From positions 21,811 to 85,810 of the forward strand of contig CAZCQH010000023.1 of NCBI GenBank assembly GCA_964500805.1: DNA of 64,000 nt. The letters run 5' to 3'. The notes beneath the pieces were generated by a model. That model made no database searches. It was not told the DNA's origin and worked only from the letters and a program-made list of their open reading frames with translations. Origin of the DNA: Ga0077555 sp964500805 (lineage in GTDB: Bacteria > Pseudomonadota > Alphaproteobacteria > Rhizobiales > Hyphomicrobiaceae). Shown here one piece after another: positions 16,848 to 25,632 of this stretch; positions within the stretch are counted from its first letter, which is position 1; every line of letters begins with the position of its first letter. The position numbers and the translations under genes are program-made.

Positions 16848-18260
16848 ATGCCGCGCCACGATGAAGGTCAGTTTGCCAGTGGCACCAACGCGTGCATCGA
16901 GACCGCTTCACTCTCCCGCCGCCGGCTGCTGGTTGGCAGCGCTGCAAGCCTTGCGCTGTGGAGCCTCATTCCCCGCTCGGCAATCGCAGGCGCGCGCGAT
17001 CCGCGGCTCCTCACTGTCGTTCTGCGCGGCGGCCTCGACGGCATCGCCATGATCGCGCCCTACGCCGATCCAGACTACGCGAAGCTGCGCGGCAAGCTCG
17101 CCCTGACCACCTCAGGCGAGAATGCCGGCCTGCCTCTTGATGGTCTGTTCGTGCTCAATCGCAGCATGCCATTCCTGCACGGCCTTTATCAAAAGGGCCA
17201 TGCGCTCGGGCTCCAAGCGGTCGCGACTCCGTATCGTGGCCGCTCGCATTTCGACGGCCAGGATGTGCTCGAGAGCGGCCAACCGGGAACCGGTCGCGTC
17301 GATGATGGCTGGCTCAACCGCGCGCTCGCCGGATTGCCGTATGCTGGCACAGCGGCGCCGCGAAAGGGACTTGTCATCGGCGCTGTCGTGCCACTTGTCA
17401 TGCGGGGCCAGGCGCCGGCGCTGTCGTGGATCCCGAAAACCTACAATCTGCCGCTGCGCGAATCGACGATCGCTCGGCTGAAGGACCTTTATAGCGTCAC
17501 CGATCCGAAACTAGCCAAAGCCTTCGCGGAAGGCATCGAGATCGATCGCATTTCGTCGGCCGATGGCGCCGCGATGCAAGCCTCCGCGCCACCAATGGCG
17601 CCCGCCGGCGCGGCTGCTGCGACAAACGTCAAACCGGCGGCAGACAGCGGCAAGATGGGCGCGGAAGGCGCGCCGCCAGCCCAAGCGCCGCAGACTCAGA
17701 CGGATATGCAGCAGAACGTGCAATCCCAGCAGGCTCAGCGCCCCTTCCGCGATTTCATAAACACCGCTGAAGCCGCCGCCAAGTTCCTCTCCGCGGCGGA
17801 TGGCCCGCGCATCGGCGCGCTGAGCTACAACGGCTGGGACACGCACGCCAACGAAGGCGTCATTCAAGGTCAGCTCGCCAATCGCCTCGCCGGCCTCGAT
17901 GCCGCGATCAAGGCGCTGCACGATGGGCTCGGCGCCGCCTGGAAAGACACCATCATCGTCATTGTCACCGAGTTCGGCCGCACTGCCCGCGTCAACGGCA
18001 CCGAGGGCACCGATCACGGCACCGGCATGGCGGCTCTCCTCGTCGGCGGCGCCGTGAAAGGCGGCCGCGTCATCGCCGACTGGCCGGGCCTCTCCGAAGC
18101 CGCGCTCTACGAGAACCGCGATCTTAAACCGACCCGCGACCTGCGCACGGTGCTCAAGGGCGTCCTCCGCGACCACCTGGGCGTCCCCGACGGCGTTCTC
18201 GCCAAGACCGTGTTCCCTGACAGCACATCGGCTAAGGCTCTCGACGGGCTGGTGACCTGA
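16848..18260 (+). CDS. DUF1501 family protein with Tat-type signal
   Basis: This 470-residue protein has a twin-arginine leader: SRRRLL at residues 23-28, then a hydrophobic stretch ending near SAIAGA, so export in folded form is likely. The core has VVLRGGLDG, HFDGQDVLESG and WDTHANEG, and the late TEFGRTARVNGTEGTDHG motif typical of the alkaline-phosphatase/sulfatase-like DUF1501 family. The biochemical role is unknown. Residues 239-298 are a low-complexity Ala/Pro/Gln tract (MQQNVQSQQAQ) that splits the domain. AAGGAGAAG precedes ATG 16848. It forms an operon with DUF1800. Confidence 0.9.
   Translation: MPRHDEGQFASGTNACIETASLSRRRLLVGSAASLALWSLIPRSAIAGARDPRLLTVVLRGGLDGIAMIAPYADPDYAKLRGKLALTTSGENAGLPLDGLFVLNRSMPFLHGLYQKGHALGLQAVATPYRGRSHFDGQDVLESGQPGTGRVDDGWLNRALAGLPYAGTAAPRKGLVIGAVVPLVMRGQAPALSWIPKTYNLPLRESTIARLKDLYSVTDPKLAKAFAEGIEIDRISSADGAAMQASAPPMAPAGAAAATNVKPAADSGKMGAEGAPPAQAPQTQTDMQQNVQSQQAQRPFRDFINTAEAAAKFLSAADGPRIGALSYNGWDTHANEGVIQGQLANRLAGLDAAIKALHDGLGAAWKDTIIVIVTEFGRTARVNGTEGTDHGTGMAALLVGGAVKGGRVIADWPGLSEAALYENRDLKPTRDLRTVLKGVLRDHLGVPDGVLAKTVFPDSTSAKALDGLVT
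17562..17741 (+). other. low-complexity Ala/Pro/Gln linker inside the DUF1501 gene
   Basis: About 60 codons encode SADGAAMQASAPPMAPAG followed by Pro/Gln/Met-rich sequence, with no family conservation that I recognise. The reading frame is kept. It is probably a surface loop or flexible linker. Confidence 0.55.
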
Positions 18261-18271
18261 TCGCGCTCGGT

Positions 18272-18430
18272 GCCGTAGGGTGCAATAGCGCGAAATGAAT
18301 GTGGCCGGGCACTCAAGCAGCCAACGCGCGTATTGCACCGACGCTGTGTCCGGAGCCCGGATCGGTGCAATACGCGCGTTGACGTCTGAGTGCGTAGCGA
18401 TTTCTGTTCCGCGCTATTGCACCCTACGGC
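18272..18430. repeat. nested perfect inverted repeat (REP-like)
   Basis: The outer arms 18272-18292 and 18410-18430 are perfect 21-bp inverted copies (core GTAGGGTGCAATAGCGCG). The inner arms 18322-18341 and 18362-18381 are perfect 20-bp inverted copies (core AACGCGCGTATTGCACCG) around a 20-base loop. Inner and outer arms share the TGCAAT core. The element fills the space between the convergent DUF1501 and hydrolase genes, so it could also end transcription in both directions, though no T-run is present. Confidence 0.88.
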
Positions 18431-18450
18431 CCGCGCCATCACTGATCAGC

Positions 18451-19344
18451 TCACCCCGCCGCCATCGCCCGCGCATCGATCACCGCTTGCGCCCACTCGT
18501 CGGGCCGCTCTTGCAGCATGTTGTGGCCGGCGTCTTTGAACACCCGATACTCATATGGCCCCGTGAACTTCCGTTTATGCCCGCCTGTATTGCCGCCGAC
18601 GCCGTCCGCATCGCCATCGATCGTGAGCGCCGGCACGGTGATCGGGGGTTGCGCAACGAGCCGCGTCTCGATGTGCGCGACGGCCGGATCGCCCGGCACC
18701 AGCCCGAAGCGATGCCGGTACGAATGGATCACCACATCGACGAAGTCCGGATTGTCGAAGGCCTCCGCCGAACGCGCGAACATCGCCGCATCGAACCGCC
18801 ACTTCGGCGACCACATCTTCCAGAGCAGCTCCGTGATGCCGCGGCGATTTTCCGTCAGCCCGCGACGCCCGCGCTCTGAATGGAAATAGTACTGATACCA
18901 GTAAGCCGCCTCAGCCTCCGCCTTCGCCGGTTCCCCAGACCGCGCGATGTTCTGGATGTTGTAGGAGTTGCCCGAGACCAGCGCCACGACCCGCTCCGGC
19001 CAGAGCGCCGAGACGATGCACGCCGCGCGTCCGCCCCAATCGTAGCCGCCGACCACCGCCCGCTCGATCTTCAACGCATCGAGCAACGCCAGCAGATCGG
19101 CGCCGAGCGCGGCCTGCTCACCCGAGCGCGGCGTCTTCTCCGACAGAAAACGCGTGGGCCCATAGCCGCGCAGATGCGGCACGATTACCCGCGCCCCGGC
19201 CGCCGCCAGCTTCGGCGCCACCTCGGCGTAGGCGTGCACATCGTAGGGAAACCCGTGCAGCATCACGCACGGCCATCCATCCGCCCGCCCTGACTCGAGA
19301 TACGCGACGCGCAACACACCAGCTTCGATGCTCTTCACGTCCAT
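18451..19344 (-). CDS. alpha/beta hydrolase, epoxide hydrolase/haloacetate dehalogenase-like
   Basis: This 297-residue enzyme has the oxyanion motif MLHGFPYD and a nucleophile elbow GGYDWGG, where the nucleophile is Asp. That feature marks the epoxide hydrolase and haloalkane/haloacetate dehalogenase branch rather than esterases. The catalytic His is in FKDAGHNMLQERPDEW near the C-terminus. ATG 19344 is preceded by GGAGAG. A much longer open frame to 20169 runs over the neighbouring SDR gene in another frame and is rejected. The SDR lies 14 bp upstream and is probably cotranscribed. Confidence 0.87.
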   Translation of the reverse strand: MDVKSIEAGVLRVAYLESGRADGWPCVMLHGFPYDVHAYAEVAPKLAAAGARVIVPHLRGYGPTRFLSEKTPRSGEQAALGADLLALLDALKIERAVVGGYDWGGRAACIVSALWPERVVALVSGNSYNIQNIARSGEPAKAEAEAAYWYQYYFHSERGRRGLTENRRGITELLWKMWSPKWRFDAAMFARSAEAFDNPDFVDVVIHSYRHRFGLVPGDPAVAHIETRLVAQPPITVPALTIDGDADGVGGNTGGHKRKFTGPYEYRVFKDAGHNMLQERPDEWAQAVIDARAMAAG

Positions 19345-19358
19345 GCCGCTCTCCTTGC

Positions 19359-20126
19359 TCAGCCGAGCGTCCAGCCGCCGTCGATCAGCATATGCGTGCC
19401 CGTCATCAGTCCCGACGCATCGGAGGCAAGATAGACAATCGCGCCCATTAGGTCCTCGACCTTGCCGATTTGCCCGAGCTTGATCTTCGAGAGCACGAAA
19501 TCGCGCATGCCCGGGCGCTTCAGAACCTCCGTCGCCAGCGGCGTTTCGATGAACGTCGGGCACAGCGTGTTCGATCGCACGCCGTGCTTGGCAAGCTCCC
19601 ACGCAATGCCGCGCGAAATTCCTTCCAGCGCCGCCTTCGTGCCGCAGTAGACCGAGCGATCCGGCCCCGTGATGAACGCCATCTGCGAAGAGACGTGGAT
19701 CAGCGATCCCTTCGTGCCGGTCTCGACCATGCGCTTCGCCACCGCCTGCGCCACGATGAACGCCGAGCGGATGTTGAGATCGAGCATGTAGTCGAGGTCC
19801 TCGGTCTTGAACTCGAGGAACGGCTGCGGCCGATTGATGCCGGCGTTGTTGACCAGCACATGGAAGGGCGGCGCCTCGGCCACCGCTTGGCGCACATCGG
19901 CGTCCCTGGTGACATCCAGCACCAGCGCGTCCGCCGATCCACCCTGAGCCCGGATCGCAGCCGCCGCCTCCTCGATCTCCGTCCGCGTGCGCGCCGCCAG
20001 CACCACGTGCGCGCCATGCTCTGCCAGCGCCGCTGCCGCCGCGAGCCCGATGCCGCGCCCCGCGCCCGTCACCAGCGCACGCTTGCCGTTGAGGCGAAAA
20101 GACGGCGTCTTGGGCAGTTGTGTCAT
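19359..20126 (-). CDS. SDR family oxidoreductase
   Basis: This classical short-chain dehydrogenase/reductase of 255 residues has the coenzyme motif TGAGRGIG, NNAG in the fourth strand region, and the catalytic Ser (VSSQMAF) with YCGTK as the Tyr-x-x-x-Lys pair. The C-terminus DGGWTLG is typical of 3-oxoacyl-ACP reductase/gluconate 5-dehydrogenase-like members. The ATG at 20126 fits the family length. A GTG at 20147 would add seven residues and has AAGG upstream, so it remains possible. It is first in a two-gene operon with the alpha/beta hydrolase; the substrate is unknown. Confidence 0.88.
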   Translation of the reverse strand: MTQLPKTPSFRLNGKRALVTGAGRGIGLAAAAALAEHGAHVVLAARTRTEIEEAAAAIRAQGGSADALVLDVTRDADVRQAVAEAPPFHVLVNNAGINRPQPFLEFKTEDLDYMLDLNIRSAFIVAQAVAKRMVETGTKGSLIHVSSQMAFITGPDRSVYCGTKAALEGISRGIAWELAKHGVRSNTLCPTFIETPLATEVLKRPGMRDFVLSKIKLGQIGKVEDLMGAIVYLASDASGLMTGTHMLIDGGWTLG

Positions 20127-20256
20127 GTGAGCTTTCGCTTTCAGCACTGAGCCTTGAGTTCGGCCGCACTAAATCGAGCCCTCAGCCGCCGGTCAATGCA
20201 CAAGCGGCGCCACATGCGTGACGCCGCTCGCCTTTCAACAGTGTGGGGCCGCCTGT

Positions 20257-22305
20257 CTATTCGGCCGCTGCCTTGTGGCTCGCGAGCACCTGATCCGCGA
20301 GCTTGCCGGTGACCTCAGCCAGGTGGTCGAACGCGGCCGTGTAGCTGCCGACCCCGGCTGTTGCGGATCTCAGTTCCACGATGAGATCCTGCAGCTCCGT
20401 TTCCGGCATCTGAGCCTCGACGGTATCCCAACCCGGCCAGCCTTCCCGGGCATCGAAGCCCAGGATCTGCCCGCGCCGTTGCGAGATGATCGCGTTGACC
20501 TTCGACGTCGCCTCGGACGGCGCACTGATCGAGACGTGCATCACCGGCTCGAGCAGCACTGGACTGCACTTCGGCATCCCCTCGCTCATGGCGAGACGTC
20601 CGGCCTGGCGGAAGGCCATGTCGGAGCTGTCGACCGAATGGTAGGAGCCATCGAGCAGCGTCACCTCGACGTCCACCACCGGGAAGCCGAGCGGCCCGTG
20701 GTTGAGATAGTCCTTCACGCCGATCTCCACCGATGGGATGAACTGCTTTGGCACCACGCCACCGTGGATCTTCTCGTCGAACTTGAAGCCTTCGCCCCGC
20801 CGCCGCGGCTTGATCTCCAGCACCACGTCGCCGAACTGCCCATGGCCACCCGACTGCTTCTTGTGCCGGCCGCGGATCTCGACCGGCTTGCGGATGGTTT
20901 CCTTGTAGGGCACCTGGCGTGGCTTGGTCAGCGCCTCGATCCCGTACTTGCGCTGCAGCTTCTCGATCGCGACGCGCAAGTGCATCTCGCCTTGCCCCCA
21001 GAGCACCATCTGATGCGTATCCTGGGCGTGGTCGAGGCGGAGTGTCGGGTCCTCTTCGATCAGCCGCGCGATGGCGTTCGAGAGCTTCACCTCGTCCTTG
21101 CGATCCTTGAGCTCGATGGCCATGCCGTAGACCGCAGGCTGCGCTTCAGTCGATTTGATCTGCAGAACGCCGCCTTTTTCCGTAGTCAGCGTCTCGCCGG
21201 TCTTGATCCGCTCGAGCCGGCCGAGCGCGACAGTGTCGCCCGGCTTCGCCGTACCGCGTTTGCGCGCTTCCTGGCCATGCATCGTGAAGACGCCGGCGAC
21301 CCGCTCCTCGGTGCCATCGCCCATCACGGTCGCGCCATCGGCAATCTCGCCTGCGATGACGCGCACGATGGACAGCTTGCCGCCATGCACCGAATGCAGT
21401 GTCTTCACGACGTGAGCCGCCGACTTTGCATTCTCGAGCTTCAGCCGTTTGGCGGTCGTTTCAACGAACGGTGCCTCGTGCCGGAGCGCCTTCAGGAGGC
21501 GAAACACCCCATTTCCATTCTCGGCCGAGCCGAGCAGCACCGGGCAGATCAGTCCTTCGCGCAGCTCCCGGGCCAAGTCGTCGAAGACGCGATCTTTTGG
21601 CGGCTCCATGTCGGAGAGCAGCTGCTCCATCAGCTCATCGTCGTAGTCGGCAAGCCGCTCCAGCATTTGGAAGCGGGCTTCTTTCTCGCGTTCCTTCACC
21701 GAGTCCGGAATGTCGACGACCTCCGATGGCGCGTGCTCGCGGTAGACGTAGGCGCGCTCGGAGGCGAGATCCACATAGCCGGTGGCGATGCCGTTCTCCC
21801 AGATCGGCACTTGCCGCAACACCAGCGGCGTCTTGCTCGCCGGCTGCAGCATTGGAATGATTTCCCGGACTGGCGTATTGAAGCTGTCGATCTTGTTGAG
21901 GAACAGGAACCGCGGAATGCCGCGGTCCTCCAGCTGCTTCAGCATGAGTTGCAGAGCAGGCACGCGCTTCTCGTCAGGTTCCGTCACCACGACTGCAGCA
22001 TCGCAGGCTGCCAGGACCGCGGCACTCTCGTTTTGAAACTCGATCGAGCCCGGACACTCGACAATCGTGAATTTGTCGCCCAGGAACTCGACATCCGCCA
22101 GGTTGAGCTCGACGCTCATGCCGTGGTCACGCGCTTCCGGGGAGCCATCCCCGATGGTGTTCTTGTCAGCGATTCGGCCCTGCCTCGTAATCCCGCCGGT
22201 TCGTGCGAGAATGGCTTCCAGCAACGTCGTCTTGCCGGACAGATACGGGCCGACCAATGCGATGCAGCGGGCGCTGCGGCCCATAGCTCCGTCTGATTTT
22301 CCCAT
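20257..22305 (-). CDS. elongation factor G-like translational GTPase (FusA2-type paralogue)
   Basis: This 682-residue protein has EF-G domain order: a GTPase domain with G1 GPYLSGKTT (residues 19-27) and G4 FLNKID, a beta-barrel domain, and EFG-IV and EFG-C-like domains (EKLQRKYGIEAL, GQFGDVVLEIKP, then PVMHVSISAP). Two features separate it from canonical EF-G: G1 lacks the AHVDHG form, and the G3 motif reads VECPGSIEF, where EF-G has DTPGH, so the GTPase-activating His is Ser. It is probably the widespread EF-G-like paralogue of uncertain role, perhaps stress-related. ATG 22305 follows GAGGAG; a longer frame to 22488 has no support. Confidence 0.88.
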   Translation of the reverse strand: MGKSDGAMGRSARCIALVGPYLSGKTTLLEAILARTGGITRQGRIADKNTIGDGSPEARDHGMSVELNLADVEFLGDKFTIVECPGSIEFQNESAAVLAACDAAVVVTEPDEKRVPALQLMLKQLEDRGIPRFLFLNKIDSFNTPVREIIPMLQPASKTPLVLRQVPIWENGIATGYVDLASERAYVYREHAPSEVVDIPDSVKEREKEARFQMLERLADYDDELMEQLLSDMEPPKDRVFDDLARELREGLICPVLLGSAENGNGVFRLLKALRHEAPFVETTAKRLKLENAKSAAHVVKTLHSVHGGKLSIVRVIAGEIADGATVMGDGTEERVAGVFTMHGQEARKRGTAKPGDTVALGRLERIKTGETLTTEKGGVLQIKSTEAQPAVYGMAIELKDRKDEVKLSNAIARLIEEDPTLRLDHAQDTHQMVLWGQGEMHLRVAIEKLQRKYGIEALTKPRQVPYKETIRKPVEIRGRHKKQSGGHGQFGDVVLEIKPRRRGEGFKFDEKIHGGVVPKQFIPSVEIGVKDYLNHGPLGFPVVDVEVTLLDGSYHSVDSSDMAFRQAGRLAMSEGMPKCSPVLLEPVMHVSISAPSEATSKVNAIISQRRGQILGFDAREGWPGWDTVEAQMPETELQDLIVELRSATAGVGSYTAAFDHLAEVTGKLADQVLASHKAAAE

Positions 22306-22562
22306 GATGACGCTCCTCGCTGCCAAGCCGAAGCTCAGCTCTGAGCTCAGGCGTGCGAACGCGAGGCCGCGCCCGCGCCTGAGCAAGAGGACGCGGCAGA
22401 CACATCGTGAACCTGCTTTTCCGCAAGTGCAAGTTGGAAACGTCGCCTGGAGGGTAAAGCCGATCACGGGACTGCCAACTGGTCGCAATCCCAGATCGTG
22501 CGCAACCTTGATGCGGCCGCATTTGAGAATACCTTCCGAAGCACTTCATGCTGGAGGGGATC

Positions 22563-23171
22563 ATGAACGCAAGCGCAACTGCTGGGCTCGCGACGGCTAT
22601 GGCACTGCTCGCCGTGAGTGCCGCCAGCGTCCATGCGCTCGAAGAAGCGAAAGATGAAAAAGATAAGATAAAAGCTTGTGAAATCACGCTTTGTTCGCTG
22701 GTGACCAAGAAGGCGCCGAACAGCGGCGACTTCAGCTGCAAGCTCTCGAAAACCTGGGCTAGGGACAAGATGAACGAGGCATCCGCCTCCGGCCGGATCA
22801 CCTGGGGTTATGGCGCCGCCCGCTGCGCAGTCGACCTCAAGGTGCCGAGGTCGGCCATCGTCGCGGCTTTGGAGAGCCCCGAGGGGACGCTCCAAGTGCC
22901 CGAGCACTGGGTGCTGTGCGACGTCGAGCAGGATCAGAAAGGCGTCACCCCGGTGAAGCTGAGGCTTGCCCCGAAGATCACGTTCAAGGATGGCAAGGCC
23001 GTCAGCGCGTTGGTCAATCTGAAGGAAGTCGAGGGGCCATCCGCTATTCGAGGCCTCGCGATGTCGGTGGCGAAGCTGCAGGACAGCCTAGGCCTCTTTC
23101 ACAAGAAGATGCTGAAGGCCATCAATCAGCAGCTGCATGAAAAGTGCCCGGTTGTCGCCGCGGGCGGCTGA
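22563..23171 (+). CDS. secreted Cys-containing protein of unknown function, paralogue 1
   Basis: This 202-residue protein has a signal peptide (MNASATAGLATAMALL, cleavage near SVHA at about residue 26). The mature part carries six Cys residues. Its central and C-terminal parts match the next gene: AARCAVDLKVPRSAIVAAL, then VLCDVE, then APKITFKDGKAVSALV and KEVEG. I do not recognise the family. The ATG at 22563 follows GGAGGGGA; an ATG at 22548 has no such site. The 257-bp gap to the divergent EF-G-like gene should hold both promoters. Confidence 0.75.
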   Translation: MNASATAGLATAMALLAVSAASVHALEEAKDEKDKIKACEITLCSLVTKKAPNSGDFSCKLSKTWARDKMNEASASGRITWGYGAARCAVDLKVPRSAIVAALESPEGTLQVPEHWVLCDVEQDQKGVTPVKLRLAPKITFKDGKAVSALVNLKEVEGPSAIRGLAMSVAKLQDSLGLFHKKMLKAINQQLHEKCPVVAAGG

Positions 23172-23259
23172 TGCCGCACTTGTGGTTCCGCCGCCAGTCG
23201 GTCGCACTCGCGCCCCGATCTTCTGATTGGAAAGCCGGGCTCTGGTTGCGGAGGCTCAT

Positions 23260-23817
23260 TTGCGTAAAGCGCCGACCCGTTGGTTTATTGCGGCCATGAT
23301 GTGCGCTGCATTCCTGGCACCGTCGGCGCGTGCTGCAGACCCTGACTGCGTCGAGCAATTCGAGCGCGGTCGCAATGCCGACATTGCCTGCGCATTCCCG
23401 ACGCGCCTGACGCCGAAGGAGCAGGCAGACCTCAAACGCATCACCCGGGATATGCTGCAGGACGCAAGGTGCGTTGTGTCGATCAATATCGCTCGCGATG
23501 CCTTGGAAACGGCGCTGACCGCAGCCGATCATGTCTTCACGCCCGCACCCCAGCCTGTGCGTTGCGAGATTTCCATGCGCGACGCCACCATCGAGATCAC
23601 CGGAGCATTCTCGCCCAGGATCGTGATTGCAGGCGGACGTGTGACGGACGCGACACCGGGCCTGGGCGAAGTCAAGGGAGTGTCAACGGTCCTCGCTTGG
23701 CCGGTGGTGCAATACATCAATCGCTCGTCTACGATTCGCGACGGCATGCTGACCGTGCTCAACGGATACCGCGAGCATCGCGCGCGCCGATCCGCATATG
23801 CGGCTCCTCTCCGGTGA
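23260..23817 (+). CDS. secreted Cys-containing protein of unknown function, paralogue 2
   Basis: This 185-residue protein is tandem to the previous gene and related to it: DARCVVSINIARDALETAL, VRCEIS, SPRIVIAGGRVTDA and GEVKG align with the upstream protein. A signal peptide ends near PSARA. I choose TTG 23260 because GGAGG lies exactly five bases upstream and the product then begins LRKAPTRWFIAAMM, a proper signal n-region. A TTG at 23227 adds eleven residues without a good site. Four Cys remain in the mature part. Probably periplasmic; function unknown. Confidence 0.7.
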   Translation: MRKAPTRWFIAAMMCAAFLAPSARAADPDCVEQFERGRNADIACAFPTRLTPKEQADLKRITRDMLQDARCVVSINIARDALETALTAADHVFTPAPQPVRCEISMRDATIEITGAFSPRIVIAGGRVTDATPGLGEVKGVSTVLAWPVVQYINRSSTIRDGMLTVLNGYREHRARRSAYAAPLR

Positions 23818-23830
23818 GGCAGCCACATGC

Positions 23831-24469
23831 TCAGTTCGCACCGGGTACGTCCGGCTTGCGTCCGCCATCCAGAACCCTGAAATGGCGCCTGTCGAAACGA
23901 ACGACCCTGGCATTCGCGAACTCCGGCATGAACGGCGCCTGCCGATTGCTTCGCTCGACCACGGCGTGCGGACGACCGTCCGGCCAGATCAACCAATGCT
24001 CGGCGAGCGCAAATTCCCGAAGCGGCTCGAATCCGAGCCACACCGGTGCATCGGCGGCGGAGATCGAGCCGACGTAGCGGCTGACCTTGGCGTCGAGATG
24101 CGTAAGCGGCATCACCGTCGCCTCGAAGCGAACCGAACGCGCGGCGGCATCTTGTGCATCGATTTCGAAGACGCCGACAGCGCCCTGATCGGTGATCCTG
24201 GCCATCGCGTGCTCGAAGTCGCTGCCTGCGCTGTTACCTATGAAGTCTGCGAAGTTGCGGCCTCGAAGCTCCGTACCGAAGCTGTCACAAATGCGCGTGC
24301 CAGCCAGCCGGAAAACGAAGGTTCGGCTGTCCAAGCGCTCCAGGATGAACGTCTCTGCAAGGATCGCCGAGATGCGCGATGGTTCGATCTCGAACCGCTT
24401 CGGCGCCATTCGGTCCCCGCGAATGTCGTTCCAATAGCCGTATAGAATCTGACTGGTTCGCTGCTTCAT
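23831..24469 (-). CDS. PAS domain protein (PAS_5 type)
   Basis: This 212-residue single-domain protein opens with LYGYWNDIRGDRMAPKRFEI and continues ILERLDSRTFVFRLAGTRIC and GRNFADFI, the pattern of the alphaproteobacterial PAS_5 family. No kinase, cyclase or DNA-binding domain is attached. It may be a small sensor that partners with other proteins; this is inference. ATG 24469 has AAGGAC upstream; the frame extends to 24544 without a better start. It converges on the second secreted paralogue, 13 bp away. Confidence 0.82.
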   Translation of the reverse strand: MKQRTSQILYGYWNDIRGDRMAPKRFEIEPSRISAILAETFILERLDSRTFVFRLAGTRICDSFGTELRGRNFADFIGNSAGSDFEHAMARITDQGAVGVFEIDAQDAAARSVRFEATVMPLTHLDAKVSRYVGSISAADAPVWLGFEPLREFALAEHWLIWPDGRPHAVVERSNRQAPFMPEFANARVVRFDRRHFRVLDGGRKPDVPGAN

Positions 24470-24784
24470 CTCTGGTCCTTCAAGCCCGCTCGCCTTCGTT
24501 CGAGCGCTTGAGAAACCGTCTGCAGGTGATCCATTTTGAAACACGCGCCCGACGGCATCGATCTGTCAGACGCATTGAGCAGGTTCCATGCCATGGCCCC
24601 CTTCGATTGGCGTCAAGGCCGGCCGAAAAGCGAAGCGAACATCAACAACGGTTAATTGCGGGCCCCCCCGGCCTCCGACGAGCATTTCGATTGCACCGTC
24701 GGTGCCGGACGGCTAATCGAGCAGCGGTTCAAGCGAGGGCGAGCCGCGTCGGGCAGTACGGCAAGTAGAGCGAGGAGAACCCGA

Positions 24785-25534
24785 GTGGCGTTCGAACCGA
24801 GAGCCCCGTCGCGCGAGCCGATCTTCAATGCCCCATCGATCGTGATGGCGATCATCGGCATTATGATCGCAGCTCACATTGTGCTTTGGGTCTTGGTACC
24901 GGAGAGCACCGCGCTGGTGGTTGTGGCGAACCTGGCGTTCGTTCCCTATCGATACGCCCATCTCGGACAGAGCCTTTGGGAGACCGGAGCCGCGATTTGG
25001 ACCTTCGTCACCCACATGCTGCTCCATGGTGACTTCACCCATCTTGGTCTCAATTGTGCGTGGCTGCTTGTATTCGGTGGCGCGGTTGCCGTGCGCACCG
25101 GACCCAGACGCTTCTTGGAATTCTCCGTTGCCAGTGGCATCGCGGGCGCACTCACCTTTCTTCTGTTTCGCTTCGGCGATCCGGTCCCGATGATCGGGGC
25201 CTCTGGTGCCGTGTCCGGCCTCATGGGCGGTGCGATGCGGTTCTTCTTCCCGGCCATTGATATGGGCGGCTTCGAGCACTTCCGTCAGCGCCCGCGAAGC
25301 ATACCATTGCTGACCGTGCGCGAGGCCCTGGCAGACCGGAGATTGCAGATTTTGCTGGCGGTATTCGCTGTGATCAATGCCGTCATGGCGCTTGCCTCAT
25401 CCGCTTTTACGTCGGCCGATGGCATTGCCTGGCAGGCGCACCTTGGCGGCTTCCTGTTCGGGTTTCTGACGTACCAGTATTTCGATCCGCCGGCGCGTCC
25501 GAGACTGCACATCGTGCGCCCGACGCTGCATTGA
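24785..25534 (+). CDS. rhomboid family intramembrane serine protease
   Basis: This 249-residue membrane protein has six or seven helices. Rhomboid motifs are visible: WTFVTHMLLHGDFTHLGLN (oxyanion-helper His/Asn region), the catalytic Ser in IGASGAVSGLMGG and the catalytic His in AWQAHLGGFLFG. It should cleave substrate helices within the inner membrane. GTG 24785 is chosen because GAGGAG sits about seven bases upstream. The 240-bp divergent gap to the PAS gene should contain its promoter. A second rhomboid is present at 40591-41367. Confidence 0.9.
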   Translation: MAFEPRAPSREPIFNAPSIVMAIIGIMIAAHIVLWVLVPESTALVVVANLAFVPYRYAHLGQSLWETGAAIWTFVTHMLLHGDFTHLGLNCAWLLVFGGAVAVRTGPRRFLEFSVASGIAGALTFLLFRFGDPVPMIGASGAVSGLMGGAMRFFFPAIDMGGFEHFRQRPRSIPLLTVREALADRRLQILLAVFAVINAVMALASSAFTSADGIAWQAHLGGFLFGFLTYQYFDPPARPRLHIVRPTLH

Positions 25535-25632
25535 GCCGCGAATTAGGTGGGACTGCCACACTCTTGCGGCTTAACAGCAGCGAGCGAACCGGCTTATGCT
25601 GGCGGCGTCCAAACAGGGATGGAGCAGCACAT

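Noticed and set aside
20218..22296. 692-codon plus-strand frame opposite the EF-G-like gene
   Set aside because: Antisense shadow produced by high GC; composition is His/Arg/Leu-rich and no domain is visible.
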